Source of the DNA: CAYLWZ01 sp964585805
GTDB lineage: Bacteria; Patescibacteriota; Minisyncoccia; Minisyncoccales; GWA2-38-27
Length of the DNA: 8,641 nt
Direction: 5' to 3'
Assembly (NCBI GenBank): GCA_964585805.1
Contig: CAZPFE010000023.1
Coordinates: 1-8,641 of the forward strand
The position numbers were made by a program, and so were the translations under genes. Position 1 is the first letter of the stretch; each line of letters starts with the position of its first letter. The notes beneath the pieces were generated by a model that was not told the origin of the DNA, did no database searches, and saw only the letters and a program-made list of their open reading frames with translations. Positions 1 to 6,376 of the stretch are shown piece after piece.

Positions 1-292
1 TTTAATAATTTCATTTGGATTAGCTTTTGTAAAAGTTAATGGAGTTCCTTTATTAATTTTTATTAAAAATATTATATTTTTTGTTTTTCAGCCTAAAATG
101 TATTTTTGGACACGAAAAAGAAAAAAAAGTTATTTTATATCAGAAAAAGATAGTCAGAAAAATAAAAATTCTATCCATATTACAAAATTAGGTAGTAAAA
201 ATTTTAATTCATCTATTAAAAGACAAAAGTATAATAAATTTTCTTCAAAAGGGCATCTTAATAAATTATTTATCAATTTAGAGATAAAATAA
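1..292 (+). CDS. PrgI family protein (VirB3-like T4SS membrane component), 5' partial
   Basis: The frame is already open at base 2 and ends at TAA 290-292, so this is the C-terminal end of a gene that starts before the window; the first in-frame ATG, at 98, lies inside the conserved region and is unlikely to be the true start. The visible protein begins with a hydrophobic stretch containing LAFVKVNGVPLLIFI, then FFVFQPKMYFWTRKRKK, and finishes in a polar, Lys/Asn/Ser-rich tail of about 55 residues. The pattern of a second membrane helix with a VNG turn, then a (Q/S)PK-aromatic-aromatic-W-basic stretch, is typical of PrgI-family proteins, which take the place of VirB3 in the inner-membrane part of conjugation-like systems. 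The stop overlaps the next ATG by one base (TAATG), implying translational coupling. Family recognition is from memory of the motif. Confidence 0.8.
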   Translation, partial: LIISFGLAFVKVNGVPLLIFIKNIIFFVFQPKMYFWTRKRKKSYFISEKDSQKNKNSIHITKLGSKNFNSSIKRQKYNKFSSKGHLNKLFINLEIK

Positions 293-912
293 TGAAACCA
301 ACAACTCAAGATTTTTTAGAAATAGAACAAATAAGAGATGGTATAATTATTCTTAAAAATAAAGGATTAAGAATGATTTTAATGGTTTCTTCTTTAAATT
401 TTGCTCTTAAATCAGAAGAGGAGCAAAATGCTATTATATATCAATTTCAAGAGTTTCTTAATTCTCTTGATTTTCCTTGTCAAATTGTGGTTCAGTCAAG
501 AAAAATAAATATTACAGGTTATTTAGAAAAGTTAAAAGAATTTGAAGTAAAAGAAAAAAATGAACTTATAAAAATACAAATTAAAGAATATAGCGAGTTT
601 ATAAATAAATTAGTTGAAACAGGTTCAATTATGCAAAAAAATTTTTATGTAGTAGTGCCTTTTTTTCTTAACGAAATAGTTTTTAATAAAGATAAAAAAA
701 GTGTAATTACATCTTTAACAGAAGATGTTTTTCAAAGAGCTAAAACTCAAATTATTCAGAGGGCAGAATTTGTGGCATTAGGTTTAAGAGGATGTGGACT
801 TCAAGCGGTTCCTTTAAATAATTTAGAAATTACTGAGTTATTTTGGTCATTATATCACCAAATGGAAGCTGAACAAGGTTTTTATCCTAATTTTCCTCAA
901 GATATTAGTTAA
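292..912 (+). CDS. TraC-like domain protein of a CPR-type T4SS
   Basis: This is a 206-residue soluble protein with no signal peptide and no membrane helix. It starts at an ATG overlapping the preceding stop. It contains the features of the short TraC-like proteins found just upstream of VirB4 in Patescibacteria: an N-terminal IEQIRDGIIILK strand, LRMILMVSSLNFALKSEEEQ around residues 27-46, then FLNSLDFPCQIVVQSRK, a charged helical middle (about 75-110), YVVVPF near 120, and a C-terminal GLRGCGLQAVPL segment followed by ELFWSLYH. The family resembles the N-terminal domain of TraC/VirB4 ATPases but has no Walker motifs, so it probably acts as a non-catalytic partner of the motor (inference). 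Cytosolic placement is inferred from the lack of hydrophobic segments. Its position between PrgI and VirB4 supports the assignment; its exact biochemical role is unknown. Confidence 0.75.
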   Translation: MKPTTQDFLEIEQIRDGIIILKNKGLRMILMVSSLNFALKSEEEQNAIIYQFQEFLNSLDFPCQIVVQSRKINITGYLEKLKEFEVKEKNELIKIQIKEYSEFINKLVETGSIMQKNFYVVVPFFLNEIVFNKDKKSVITSLTEDVFQRAKTQIIQRAEFVALGLRGCGLQAVPLNNLEITELFWSLYHQMEAEQGFYPNFPQDIS

Positions 913-918
913 TAAAAT

Positions 919-1515
919 ATGAAATTTTTAGAAAATTTATTTACAATTTTTAAACGAAAAAAGAAGGATAAAGAAATAGAAGAGTATTTTCAGCAAGAAC
1001 CATTACACTTAGTAGATATAATAGCTCCTTCTTCTATTGAGGTAAAATCAAACTATATCAATATTGAAGAGCAGTTGGCGAGGAATTATTATGTGTTTTC
1101 TTATCCTCGTTATTTAGATGTTGGATGGCTTTCTCCTTTAATTAATGTCAATATATCTACTGATATATCAATTCATCTTTATCCTATTCCTAATGAAAGA
1201 ATATTAAAAAAATTAAGAAAAAAAGTAACTGAAGTTCAAGTAGAATTAGAAGAAAGAGAGGAAAAGGGATTGATTAGAGACCCAACTTTAGAAACTGCTT
1301 TTCATGATTTAGAAGAATTAAGGGATAAACTTCAGACAGCCCAAGAAAAGATGTTTAGATTTAGTTTATATATTACTATTTATGGAAAAACAGAAAAAGA
1401 ATTAAGAGATATTGAAGTGGTTTTACGTTCTATTTTTGAATCAAGATTAATTTATATTAGACCAGCTTTATATCAACAAAAGAAGGATTTATTTCTACTT
1501 CTCCTTATGGTTTAG
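919..1515 (+). CDS. virB4: VirB4-like T4SS ATPase, N-terminal part (gene interrupted by frameshift)
   Basis: This is the first part of one VirB4 gene spanning 919-2735. It starts at an ATG six bases after the TraC-like gene's stop. About 187 residues are genuine: a basic start (FKRKKKDKEIEEYF), then PLHLVDIIAPSSIEV, a YVFSYPRYLDVGWLSPLI segment where VirB4 proteins have a conserved aromatic/Trp stretch, a charged coiled region with LEELRDKLQTAQEKMFRFSLYI near residues 133-155, and RPALYQQ at the end. Beyond about base 1480 this frame gives a short non-homologous tail (KDLFLLLLMV) ending at TAG 1513-1515. The continuation GFISTSPYGLDLL lies in another frame, so the terminal residues here are an artefact of the frameshift. 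The N-terminal VirB4 domain normally contacts the membrane channel; the ATPase domain follows in the next entry. Repaired length is about 605 residues, normal for this CPR-type family. Confidence 0.82.
   Translation: MKFLENLFTIFKRKKKDKEIEEYFQQEPLHLVDIIAPSSIEVKSNYINIEEQLARNYYVFSYPRYLDVGWLSPLINVNISTDISIHLYPIPNERILKKLRKKVTEVQVELEEREEKGLIRDPTLETAFHDLEELRDKLQTAQEKMFRFSLYITIYGKTEKELRDIEVVLRSIFESRLIYIRPALYQQKKDLFLLLLMV
1478..1481 (+). other. Frameshift site in virB4 (A4 run, probably one A missing)
   Basis: Upstream the frame reads YQQ, with the last CAA at 1477-1479; downstream the homologous frame reads EGFIST from 1482. Adding one A to the AAAA run at 1478-1481 gives CAA CAA AAA GAA GGA TTT, that is QQKEGF, which joins the two halves without losing residues. 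The shift must fall between 1461 (where the downstream frame opens) and 1515 (where the upstream frame closes). A homopolymer length error in the read or assembly, or a genuine single-base deletion, would both give this. It is not a classic X-XXY-YYZ slippery heptamer. Confidence 0.75.
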
Positions 1516-2735
1516 ATCTTCTTTCTATTTCTACTCTTATTAATACTAGTCCTCTTTCAAGTGTTTTTCCTTTTATTTCATTTGATCTTAGTTCAAATGA
1601 TGGGATATTGTATGGAATTAACAAACATAATAATTCATTAGTTTTATTTGATAGGTTTTCTTTACCTAATGCTAATTCTGTTATTTTTGCTGTTTCTGGA
1701 TCTGGGAAATCATACACTGTTAAGTTGGAAATTCTCCGTTATTTAATGCTTGGTGTTGATGTTATTGTAATAGATCCAGAGAATGAATATAAATTTTTAG
1801 CTGAAGCGGTTGGTGGTTCGTTTTTTAATATTTCTCTTTCTTCTTCTGATCATATTAATCCATTTGATTTACCTCAACCTCGAGAAGATGAAAAACCAGA
1901 AGATGTTTTAAGGTCTAATATTATTAATTTGGTAGGATTGATGAGAATTATGCTTGGAGGGTTAACTCCAGAAGAAGATGGAATTGTAGATAAAGCTTTA
2001 ACAGAAACATATGCAGCAAAAGATATTACTCCAGAAAGTGATCCAAGTTTATGGGGAAAAGAATTACCTTTTCCTACAATGTCAGATTTTAAAGATGTAT
2101 TATCAGGAATGGAAGGCGCTGAATCATTAGTAAAAAGAGTTCAAAGATTTACAGAAGGAGTTTATTCTAATTTTTTTAATCAACAATCAAATATAGATAT
2201 TAATAAAAGAATGGTTGTTTTTGGTATTAGAGATATGGAAGATGAACTTCGTCCAATGGCTTTATATATTATATTAAGATATATTTGGAATATTATTAGA
2301 GTGAAATTAAAAAAGAGAATTTTAGTGATTGATGAAGCGTGGTTATTAATGCAAAACGAAGACGGCGCGTCGTTTTTATTTGGGACAGTAAAAAGAGCAA
2401 GAAAATATTGGTTAGGTGTAACTACTATTACTCAAGATGTTAATGATTTTATGAGCTCAGATTACGGCAAACCAATTGTTACTAATTCTTCTTTAGTTAT
2501 TTTATTAAAACAAAGTCCAGCAATGATTAATACAATTCAAGAAACATTTAATTTAACAGAACAAGAAAAAATGATTCTTTTAGATGCTCCAGTAGGAGAA
2601 GGTATTTTTTTTGCTGGAAAAAAACATATCTTAATTAAAATTATTGCTTCTTATACAGAGAATCAATTTATTACAACAAATCCAGAAGAAGTTGTTAAAA
2701 TAAAAAAAGCTAAACAAAGATTAAAAGAAGAGTAA
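1482..2735 (+). CDS. virB4: VirB4-like T4SS ATPase, C-terminal motor part (same gene after frameshift)
   Basis: This continues the VirB4 gene in the next frame; that frame is open from 1461 (a TAG sits at 1458-1460) to TAA 2733-2735. It begins EGFISTSPYGLDLL, as expected after the N-terminal YQQ. In repaired numbering, a P-loop (AVSGSGKS, Lys about 264, codon at 1707) follows LYGINKHNNSLVLFDRF. After it come VIVIDPENEYKFLAEAVGG and HINPFDL, typical of VirB4/TraC ATPases. Walker B is RILVIDEAWLL (Asp about 472, codon at 2331), followed by RARKYWLGVTTITQDVNDF with the conserved TQD motif. The role is ATP hydrolysis powering assembly of, or transport by, the conjugation-like machine at the inner face of the membrane. 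There is no in-frame ATG near the break; the only nearby start would be TTG 1608, which would omit family-conserved residues. All catalytic motifs are intact, so expression depends on whether the break is real. Confidence 0.87.
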   Translation, partial: EGFISTSPYGLDLLSISTLINTSPLSSVFPFISFDLSSNDGILYGINKHNNSLVLFDRFSLPNANSVIFAVSGSGKSYTVKLEILRYLMLGVDVIVIDPENEYKFLAEAVGGSFFNISLSSSDHINPFDLPQPREDEKPEDVLRSNIINLVGLMRIMLGGLTPEEDGIVDKALTETYAAKDITPESDPSLWGKELPFPTMSDFKDVLSGMEGAESLVKRVQRFTEGVYSNFFNQQSNIDINKRMVVFGIRDMEDELRPMALYIILRYIWNIIRVKLKKRILVIDEAWLLMQNEDGASFLFGTVKRARKYWLGVTTITQDVNDFMSSDYGKPIVTNSSLVILLKQSPAMINTIQETFNLTEQEKMILLDAPVGEGIFFAGKKHILIKIIASYTENQFITTNPEEVVKIKKAKQRLKEE

Positions 2736-2736
2736 T

Positions 2737-3159
2737 ATGACAGAAAAAAAAGAAGATTTTAATAATGAAAAAGGAAAGAATGAGGTAAATAAAGATGAAG
2801 AACGAAATTATACTAAAAATTTAAAACAGGATAGAGATGTAGAAAAAAAAACAAAAGAGACGGATAATAAAAAAACAGTAAAAAAGAGAGGGGGACGATT
2901 TAAAAAAATTTCTACAAATCTTCTTATTTCTCCTTCAGGAATATTTTTAATTATTCTTGCTTTTATAATAGAAATGATTGATTTAATACCTATTCCAGGA
3001 ATTAGTATTTTAAGTATTCCTTTTGAAGTGGTATTTATGATTATGCTTTATGTAATTACAGGAATGTCATTAAAAGATATGGCTATTCCTTTTCTTATTG
3101 AACGTATTCCTATTTTAAGCTCTATTATTCCAACTTGGTTAATTAGATTATTTATGTAA
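2737..3159 (+). CDS. Two-helix membrane protein of the T4SS operon, function unknown
   Basis: This 140-residue protein starts at an ATG one base after the virB4 stop; AGAAGAG a few bases upstream could serve as a weak ribosome binding site. Residues 1-57 are highly charged and low in complexity (many Lys, Glu, Asp, Asn), with no signal peptide, suggesting a cytosolic tail. Residues about 67-84 and 89-108 are hydrophobic helices separated by LIPIPG, a likely tight turn. The C-terminal 30 residues (PFLIERIPILSSIIPTWLIRLF) look amphipathic and contain two prolines and a Trp. Similar small proteins with a (P/I)PG turn and an ERIP...PTW ending occur, as I recall, near T4SS genes in Patescibacteria, but I know no assigned function. 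Position between the ATPase and the pilins suggests a small inner-membrane subunit of the machine; that is inference. Confidence 0.7.
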   Translation: MTEKKEDFNNEKGKNEVNKDEERNYTKNLKQDRDVEKKTKETDNKKTVKKRGGRFKKISTNLLISPSGIFLIILAFIIEMIDLIPIPGISILSIPFEVVFMIMLYVITGMSLKDMAIPFLIERIPILSSIIPTWLIRLFM

Positions 3160-3161
3160 AT

Positions 3162-5096
3162 ATGTTTTTAAATAAAAAAAGAAAAATTGTTTTTATTATA
3201 TTATTAGTTATAGGTTTTTTATTTTTTATAAATAATAAAATTTACGCTTTAAAATTAGAAATAAATTATCCTCATGTACCAGGTGATAATACACCTCCTC
3301 CACAGGAGTTTATTAATACTGCTTCTCCTGAAAATATACTACCTTTATATGTTAAATATATTTTTAATTTTTTTGTTTGGATTAGCGGTATTTTATTCCT
3401 TTTATTTTTTGTTTATGGAGGAGTAAAATATTTAACTGCAGGAGGTAATACCACTCAAATAAGAGAAGCAAAAAATCAAATGATTTCTTCTTTTTTAGGT
3501 ATTCTTATTATTCTTTCTTCTGTAACTATATTAAATCTTATTAATCCAAAATTAACTATTCTAACAATTTCTCAAATTGAAAAAAAAGAACCAAATACAA
3601 CTTCTATTTCTCCTTATCCATCAACAGATGTGTCTTCATTAACAGAAACGCCAATTCCTTTAGGCGATATAATTCAAAGGGGAATTTTTGAAGGTTCTGT
3701 TCCATGCAGTAGTTGTAATATCTATTATTGGCCTTTAAATTCTTGTAATAAACTTAAATGTGATTTAATTGGTAATTGGTGTGTTTTTAAAAATGGAAAT
3801 TGTCAAGCTATTCGAGATAGTAGATTAACAAGGATTAAAAAAGAAGTATCAAGAATAAAAGAATTAATAAAAGAACTGCGTCAAAAAAGCGCTAAGTTAA
3901 AAGATTTATCAGAAGAGTGTGAATGTGAAATGACAATGTGTACTACTTCTACACCAAGTGGTTGCACTTGTGATCCTTGTCTTATTGTGAGAGAAGGTAT
4001 TCAACAAACAGAAGAAGATATATTTAATTTAATATATTTAGGAGCAGATAGTTTAATACAAACAGAGGAAAGAATTGAGAATGAGGTTTTTTTATTAAAA
4101 CAGCAACTTAATAGACTTCAATCTGCAGAAAAATTTTTAATAAACTGCGCTGATTTAGTAAATAATATGGCAAGTTTTTTAATTAAAAAATCAGATTTTG
4201 AAAGAGAAGGTAAACCATTAAGAAAGGCATTTTTTTATGATGATATTTTTGACCGCGATTGGATGACTTTTTATTGTCCAGTAAGCGGATTAATAAAAGG
4301 TACAGAACAATATTCTTCTTCTATTTTAGAGGTTTCAACAGAGGATATAACAAAAACAGAGCAACTTGGTTATAGTACAAAACAAGAAAAAGGAATGAGT
4401 TGTCCTTCAGAAATACATATAGGAGAAATTATTGACAGGTCGAAAAGGGTTGCTAATACATTAATTGATAGGATGAAAAAAATAAATCAATTGAGCAAGG
4501 AATTAATTAAAGAAATTGATGAATTACAACAATTAATTAGTCAGTGTAGTTCTCAAAGATGTTATTGTGATGATGGAGAATGCGAGGGGGATCCTTGTCC
4601 GGATGATGATATTAGTAATAAAGAGAAAGAGATAGAAGATACTTGTCAAAAATTAATTGATATTATTGAAAACGATAAGGATACCGCTGATAAGATTGGT
4701 ATAGAGAAGATTTTAAATGAGATAATACCTGGCTTAATTGAAGATTTAAAAATTAATAGAGAAAAAATGAAAAATTGTGCAGAAGAAATGCCAGAAGATA
4801 AAGAAGGATCATTAAATAAATCTTTGTTTTTTTCTGATTGTAATCTTTCTAAAGGAGCAACAGGTGGTGATGATAAATATAATATGGAGATTAAAAACTG
4901 TTGTTTAAATGAGAAAGAATTTCAAGAATGTTTAAAAGAGTGTTATTTAAAAAGTGGTGATAACTACTTAAAATGTTTATATGATTGTAAGCAAAATAAG
5001 GCAGAAGAATTAAGAAGTAAAGGAGAAGAAGATAAAGCAGAAATAATAGAGAGTTGTAAACATAAAATTAATTTTTTCTGTTGTCAAGGATATTAA
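3162..5096 (+). CDS. VirB2-like (T4SS) pilin core fused to large Cys-rich, helical tail (tail protein 1)
   Basis: This is a 644-residue secreted or membrane protein, starting two bases after the previous stop. Residues 1-29 form a signal peptide (basic KKRK, hydrophobic core, cleavage plausible after IYA). A short LEINYPHVPG linker leads to the pilin core: helix 1 about 63-88 (YVKYIFNF...FVYGG), loop YLTAGGN, helix 2 about 107-127 ending in LINPKL. This is the CPR T4SS pilin signature. VirB2 pilins usually end near here (about 100-150 residues), but about 510 more residues follow. These comprise a Thr/Ser/Pro linker, a Cys cluster 182-214, charged helices, a second cluster 253-273, more helices, a third cluster 462-480, and a C-terminal segment with Cys pairs and twin C-x3-C. 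I count 32 Cys, all after the membrane core, implying disulphides outside the cytoplasm. Tail function is unrecognised; surface attachment or structural roles are possible. Confidence 0.8.
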   Translation: MFLNKKRKIVFIILLVIGFLFFINNKIYALKLEINYPHVPGDNTPPPQEFINTASPENILPLYVKYIFNFFVWISGILFLLFFVYGGVKYLTAGGNTTQIREAKNQMISSFLGILIILSSVTILNLINPKLTILTISQIEKKEPNTTSISPYPSTDVSSLTETPIPLGDIIQRGIFEGSVPCSSCNIYYWPLNSCNKLKCDLIGNWCVFKNGNCQAIRDSRLTRIKKEVSRIKELIKELRQKSAKLKDLSEECECEMTMCTTSTPSGCTCDPCLIVREGIQQTEEDIFNLIYLGADSLIQTEERIENEVFLLKQQLNRLQSAEKFLINCADLVNNMASFLIKKSDFEREGKPLRKAFFYDDIFDRDWMTFYCPVSGLIKGTEQYSSSILEVSTEDITKTEQLGYSTKQEKGMSCPSEIHIGEIIDRSKRVANTLIDRMKKINQLSKELIKEIDELQQLISQCSSQRCYCDDGECEGDPCPDDDISNKEKEIEDTCQKLIDIIENDKDTADKIGIEKILNEIIPGLIEDLKINREKMKNCAEEMPEDKEGSLNKSLFFSDCNLSKGATGGDDKYNMEIKNCCLNEKEFQECLKECYLKSGDNYLKCLYDCKQNKAEELRSKGEEDKAEIIESCKHKINFFCCQGY

Positions 5097-5098
5097 TT

Positions 5099-6367
5099 AT
5101 GAAAGTAAAAAATGTATTATTTAAGTTCTCAATATTTTTATCTTTAATATTTTTATCTTTAATAACTTTTTTTTCTGTTTTAGCTCGAGAATTAGAAGAA
5201 GATTACCCAACAATTAATAACTTTAAACCAACAACTACTGAAACCCCTTTACCAGAATATGTAAGATATATTTTTAATTTTGTAATTGTTGTTTCAGGAA
5301 TTATTGCTTTGATTATGATTGTTGTTGGTGGGATAGAGTATTTGACAGCAACTAATAAAAATACTGTTCAAAAATCAAAAGAAAGAATTAAATCAGCTTT
5401 TTTAGGTTTGTTAATACTTTTGTTTTCTTATTTAATTTTAATAACGATTAATCCTCAATTAATTTATTTACAAATTTCAGAGCTTCAAAAACAGGATGTT
5501 CAACAATTAGACGATTTAACTTCTTATTTAATGAGAACAGATATTTTAGGTAGGATTAAAGATTTAGCAAATGATATTAAGTCTGTAGCGCCAGAAATAA
5601 GTTCTCGAGCCAATAAAATTGTTAATTTAACAGGGAATTGTAATTGTCAAAATACTCAATCTTTATGTGTATGTAATGGAGGGGGTCCTGATTCTAATTG
5701 TCAAGCTAAAATATGTTATATTGGTCCAGATTCTAATCCTTGTCCTGATATAGATGAGATTAATAAATTACAACAAGAGATAGTTGTTTGGTATGAAGAA
5801 ATTAATTATTATGGTAATAGGATGATGACTGATAAAGAAGATTTAAATTATAATATAAATGAAGTGTTAGATGATAGGATTAGTTGGTATGAAGAGGTGA
5901 TAAAGATTAAAGAAGAAGAACTTGAACAAATGCAAGGAAGAGAAGGGGCGGTAAAAGAATCTCAGGAACAGATAATAGATTCTTTAAAAGAAGAAAAAAA
6001 ATGGTTTGAGTGTGAAAAAAGTTATGATGAAAAGTTAATTGATTTATTATCTCAATTAGATTCTATTATTAAAAATTATAAATCACCAGTAGAAGAGTTA
6101 TCTCAATTACCAAATGAATGTTTAACCAATGTTAATAATCAGTGTAAACCTTCTTGTGGGGGTGGTTGTCATGATGAGATAGAAGGGTGTTATCCAAACG
6201 AATGCTCAGGGGGAAATCCTTGTCCAATGGATAAAATAAACTCTTATTTTTCACAAATACCTCAAGATTCGTCAATTAATGCAATATGTGATCAAATAAT
6301 AGAAATTATAAATAATATTGAAATTGTTAAAAAAAGAGGAGAACCTTTAGATAAGATTTGTAGATAA
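5099..6367 (+). CDS. VirB2-like (T4SS) pilin core fused to Cys-rich coiled tail (tail protein 2)
   Basis: The ATG at 5099 is chosen over an in-frame TTG at 5081 because it sits two bases after the preceding stop and directly begins a signal peptide (MKVKN, hydrophobic core, cleavage after SVLA, residue 29). The product is 422 residues. The mature N-terminus carries DYPTINNF and PLPEYVRYIFNF, helix 1 about 58-78 ending VVGGIEYLT, and helix 2 about 98-117 ending TINPQL. The usual A-G-N loop is degenerate here (ATNKN). After the core come a helical stretch, a Cys cluster at 181-215 ending NPCP, a long charged coiled region about 217-335, a second Cys cluster at 341-375 again ending NPCP, and a final helix with Cys 397 and 421. 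The head is identical in protein sequence to that of the next gene over about 59 residues. No homologue of the tail is recognised; it resembles tail 1 in design. Confidence 0.8.
   Translation: MKVKNVLFKFSIFLSLIFLSLITFFSVLARELEEDYPTINNFKPTTTETPLPEYVRYIFNFVIVVSGIIALIMIVVGGIEYLTATNKNTVQKSKERIKSAFLGLLILLFSYLILITINPQLIYLQISELQKQDVQQLDDLTSYLMRTDILGRIKDLANDIKSVAPEISSRANKIVNLTGNCNCQNTQSLCVCNGGGPDSNCQAKICYIGPDSNPCPDIDEINKLQQEIVVWYEEINYYGNRMMTDKEDLNYNINEVLDDRISWYEEVIKIKEEELEQMQGREGAVKESQEQIIDSLKEEKKWFECEKSYDEKLIDLLSQLDSIIKNYKSPVEELSQLPNECLTNVNNQCKPSCGGGCHDEIEGCYPNECSGGNPCPMDKINSYFSQIPQDSSINAICDQIIEIINNIEIVKKRGEPLDKICR
5131..5160 (+). repeat. Two perfect tandem 15-bp units in a signal peptide
   Basis: The unit AATATTTTTATCTTT occurs twice head to tail. 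In frame it encodes the repeated (I)FLSL of the hydrophobic core of the tail protein 2 signal peptide. Because the unit is a multiple of three, gain or loss of a copy would change the hydrophobic length by five residues without breaking the frame. Confidence 0.85.
5170..5348 (+). repeat. 179-bp near-identical direct repeat, copy 1 (pilin head of tail protein 2)
   Basis: Aligned by eye with 6484-6662 at a constant offset of 1314 bases, there are no gaps and only three differences (5185 T/C, 5203 T/C, 5344 G/A). The block spans the end of the signal peptide, the mature N-terminus and the first membrane helix. All three differences are silent, and the flanking DNA diverges at once on both sides. 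Confidence 0.93.
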
Positions 6368-6376
6368 AAATAAAAT

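Noticed and set aside
98..292. ATG at 98 as start of a separate 64-residue gene
   Set aside because: The frame is open upstream to base 2 and encodes the conserved PrgI helix, so this is the end of a longer gene.
1476..1482. Programmed -1 frameshift in virB4
   Set aside because: ACAAAAG does not fit the X-XXY-YYZ rule (the P-site codon CAA would re-pair as ACA), and the upstream product has no meaningful end; kept only as a remote alternative to error or mutation.
1505..1717. Minus-strand frame of 70 residues
   Set aside because: It lies antisense over the virB4 P-loop region, which has clear family motifs on the + strand; its translation has no recognisable features.
5081..5098. TTG start for tail protein 2, six residues upstream
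   Set aside because: It would overlap the previous gene and put extra residues ahead of a standard signal peptide; the ATG at 5099 is better placed.
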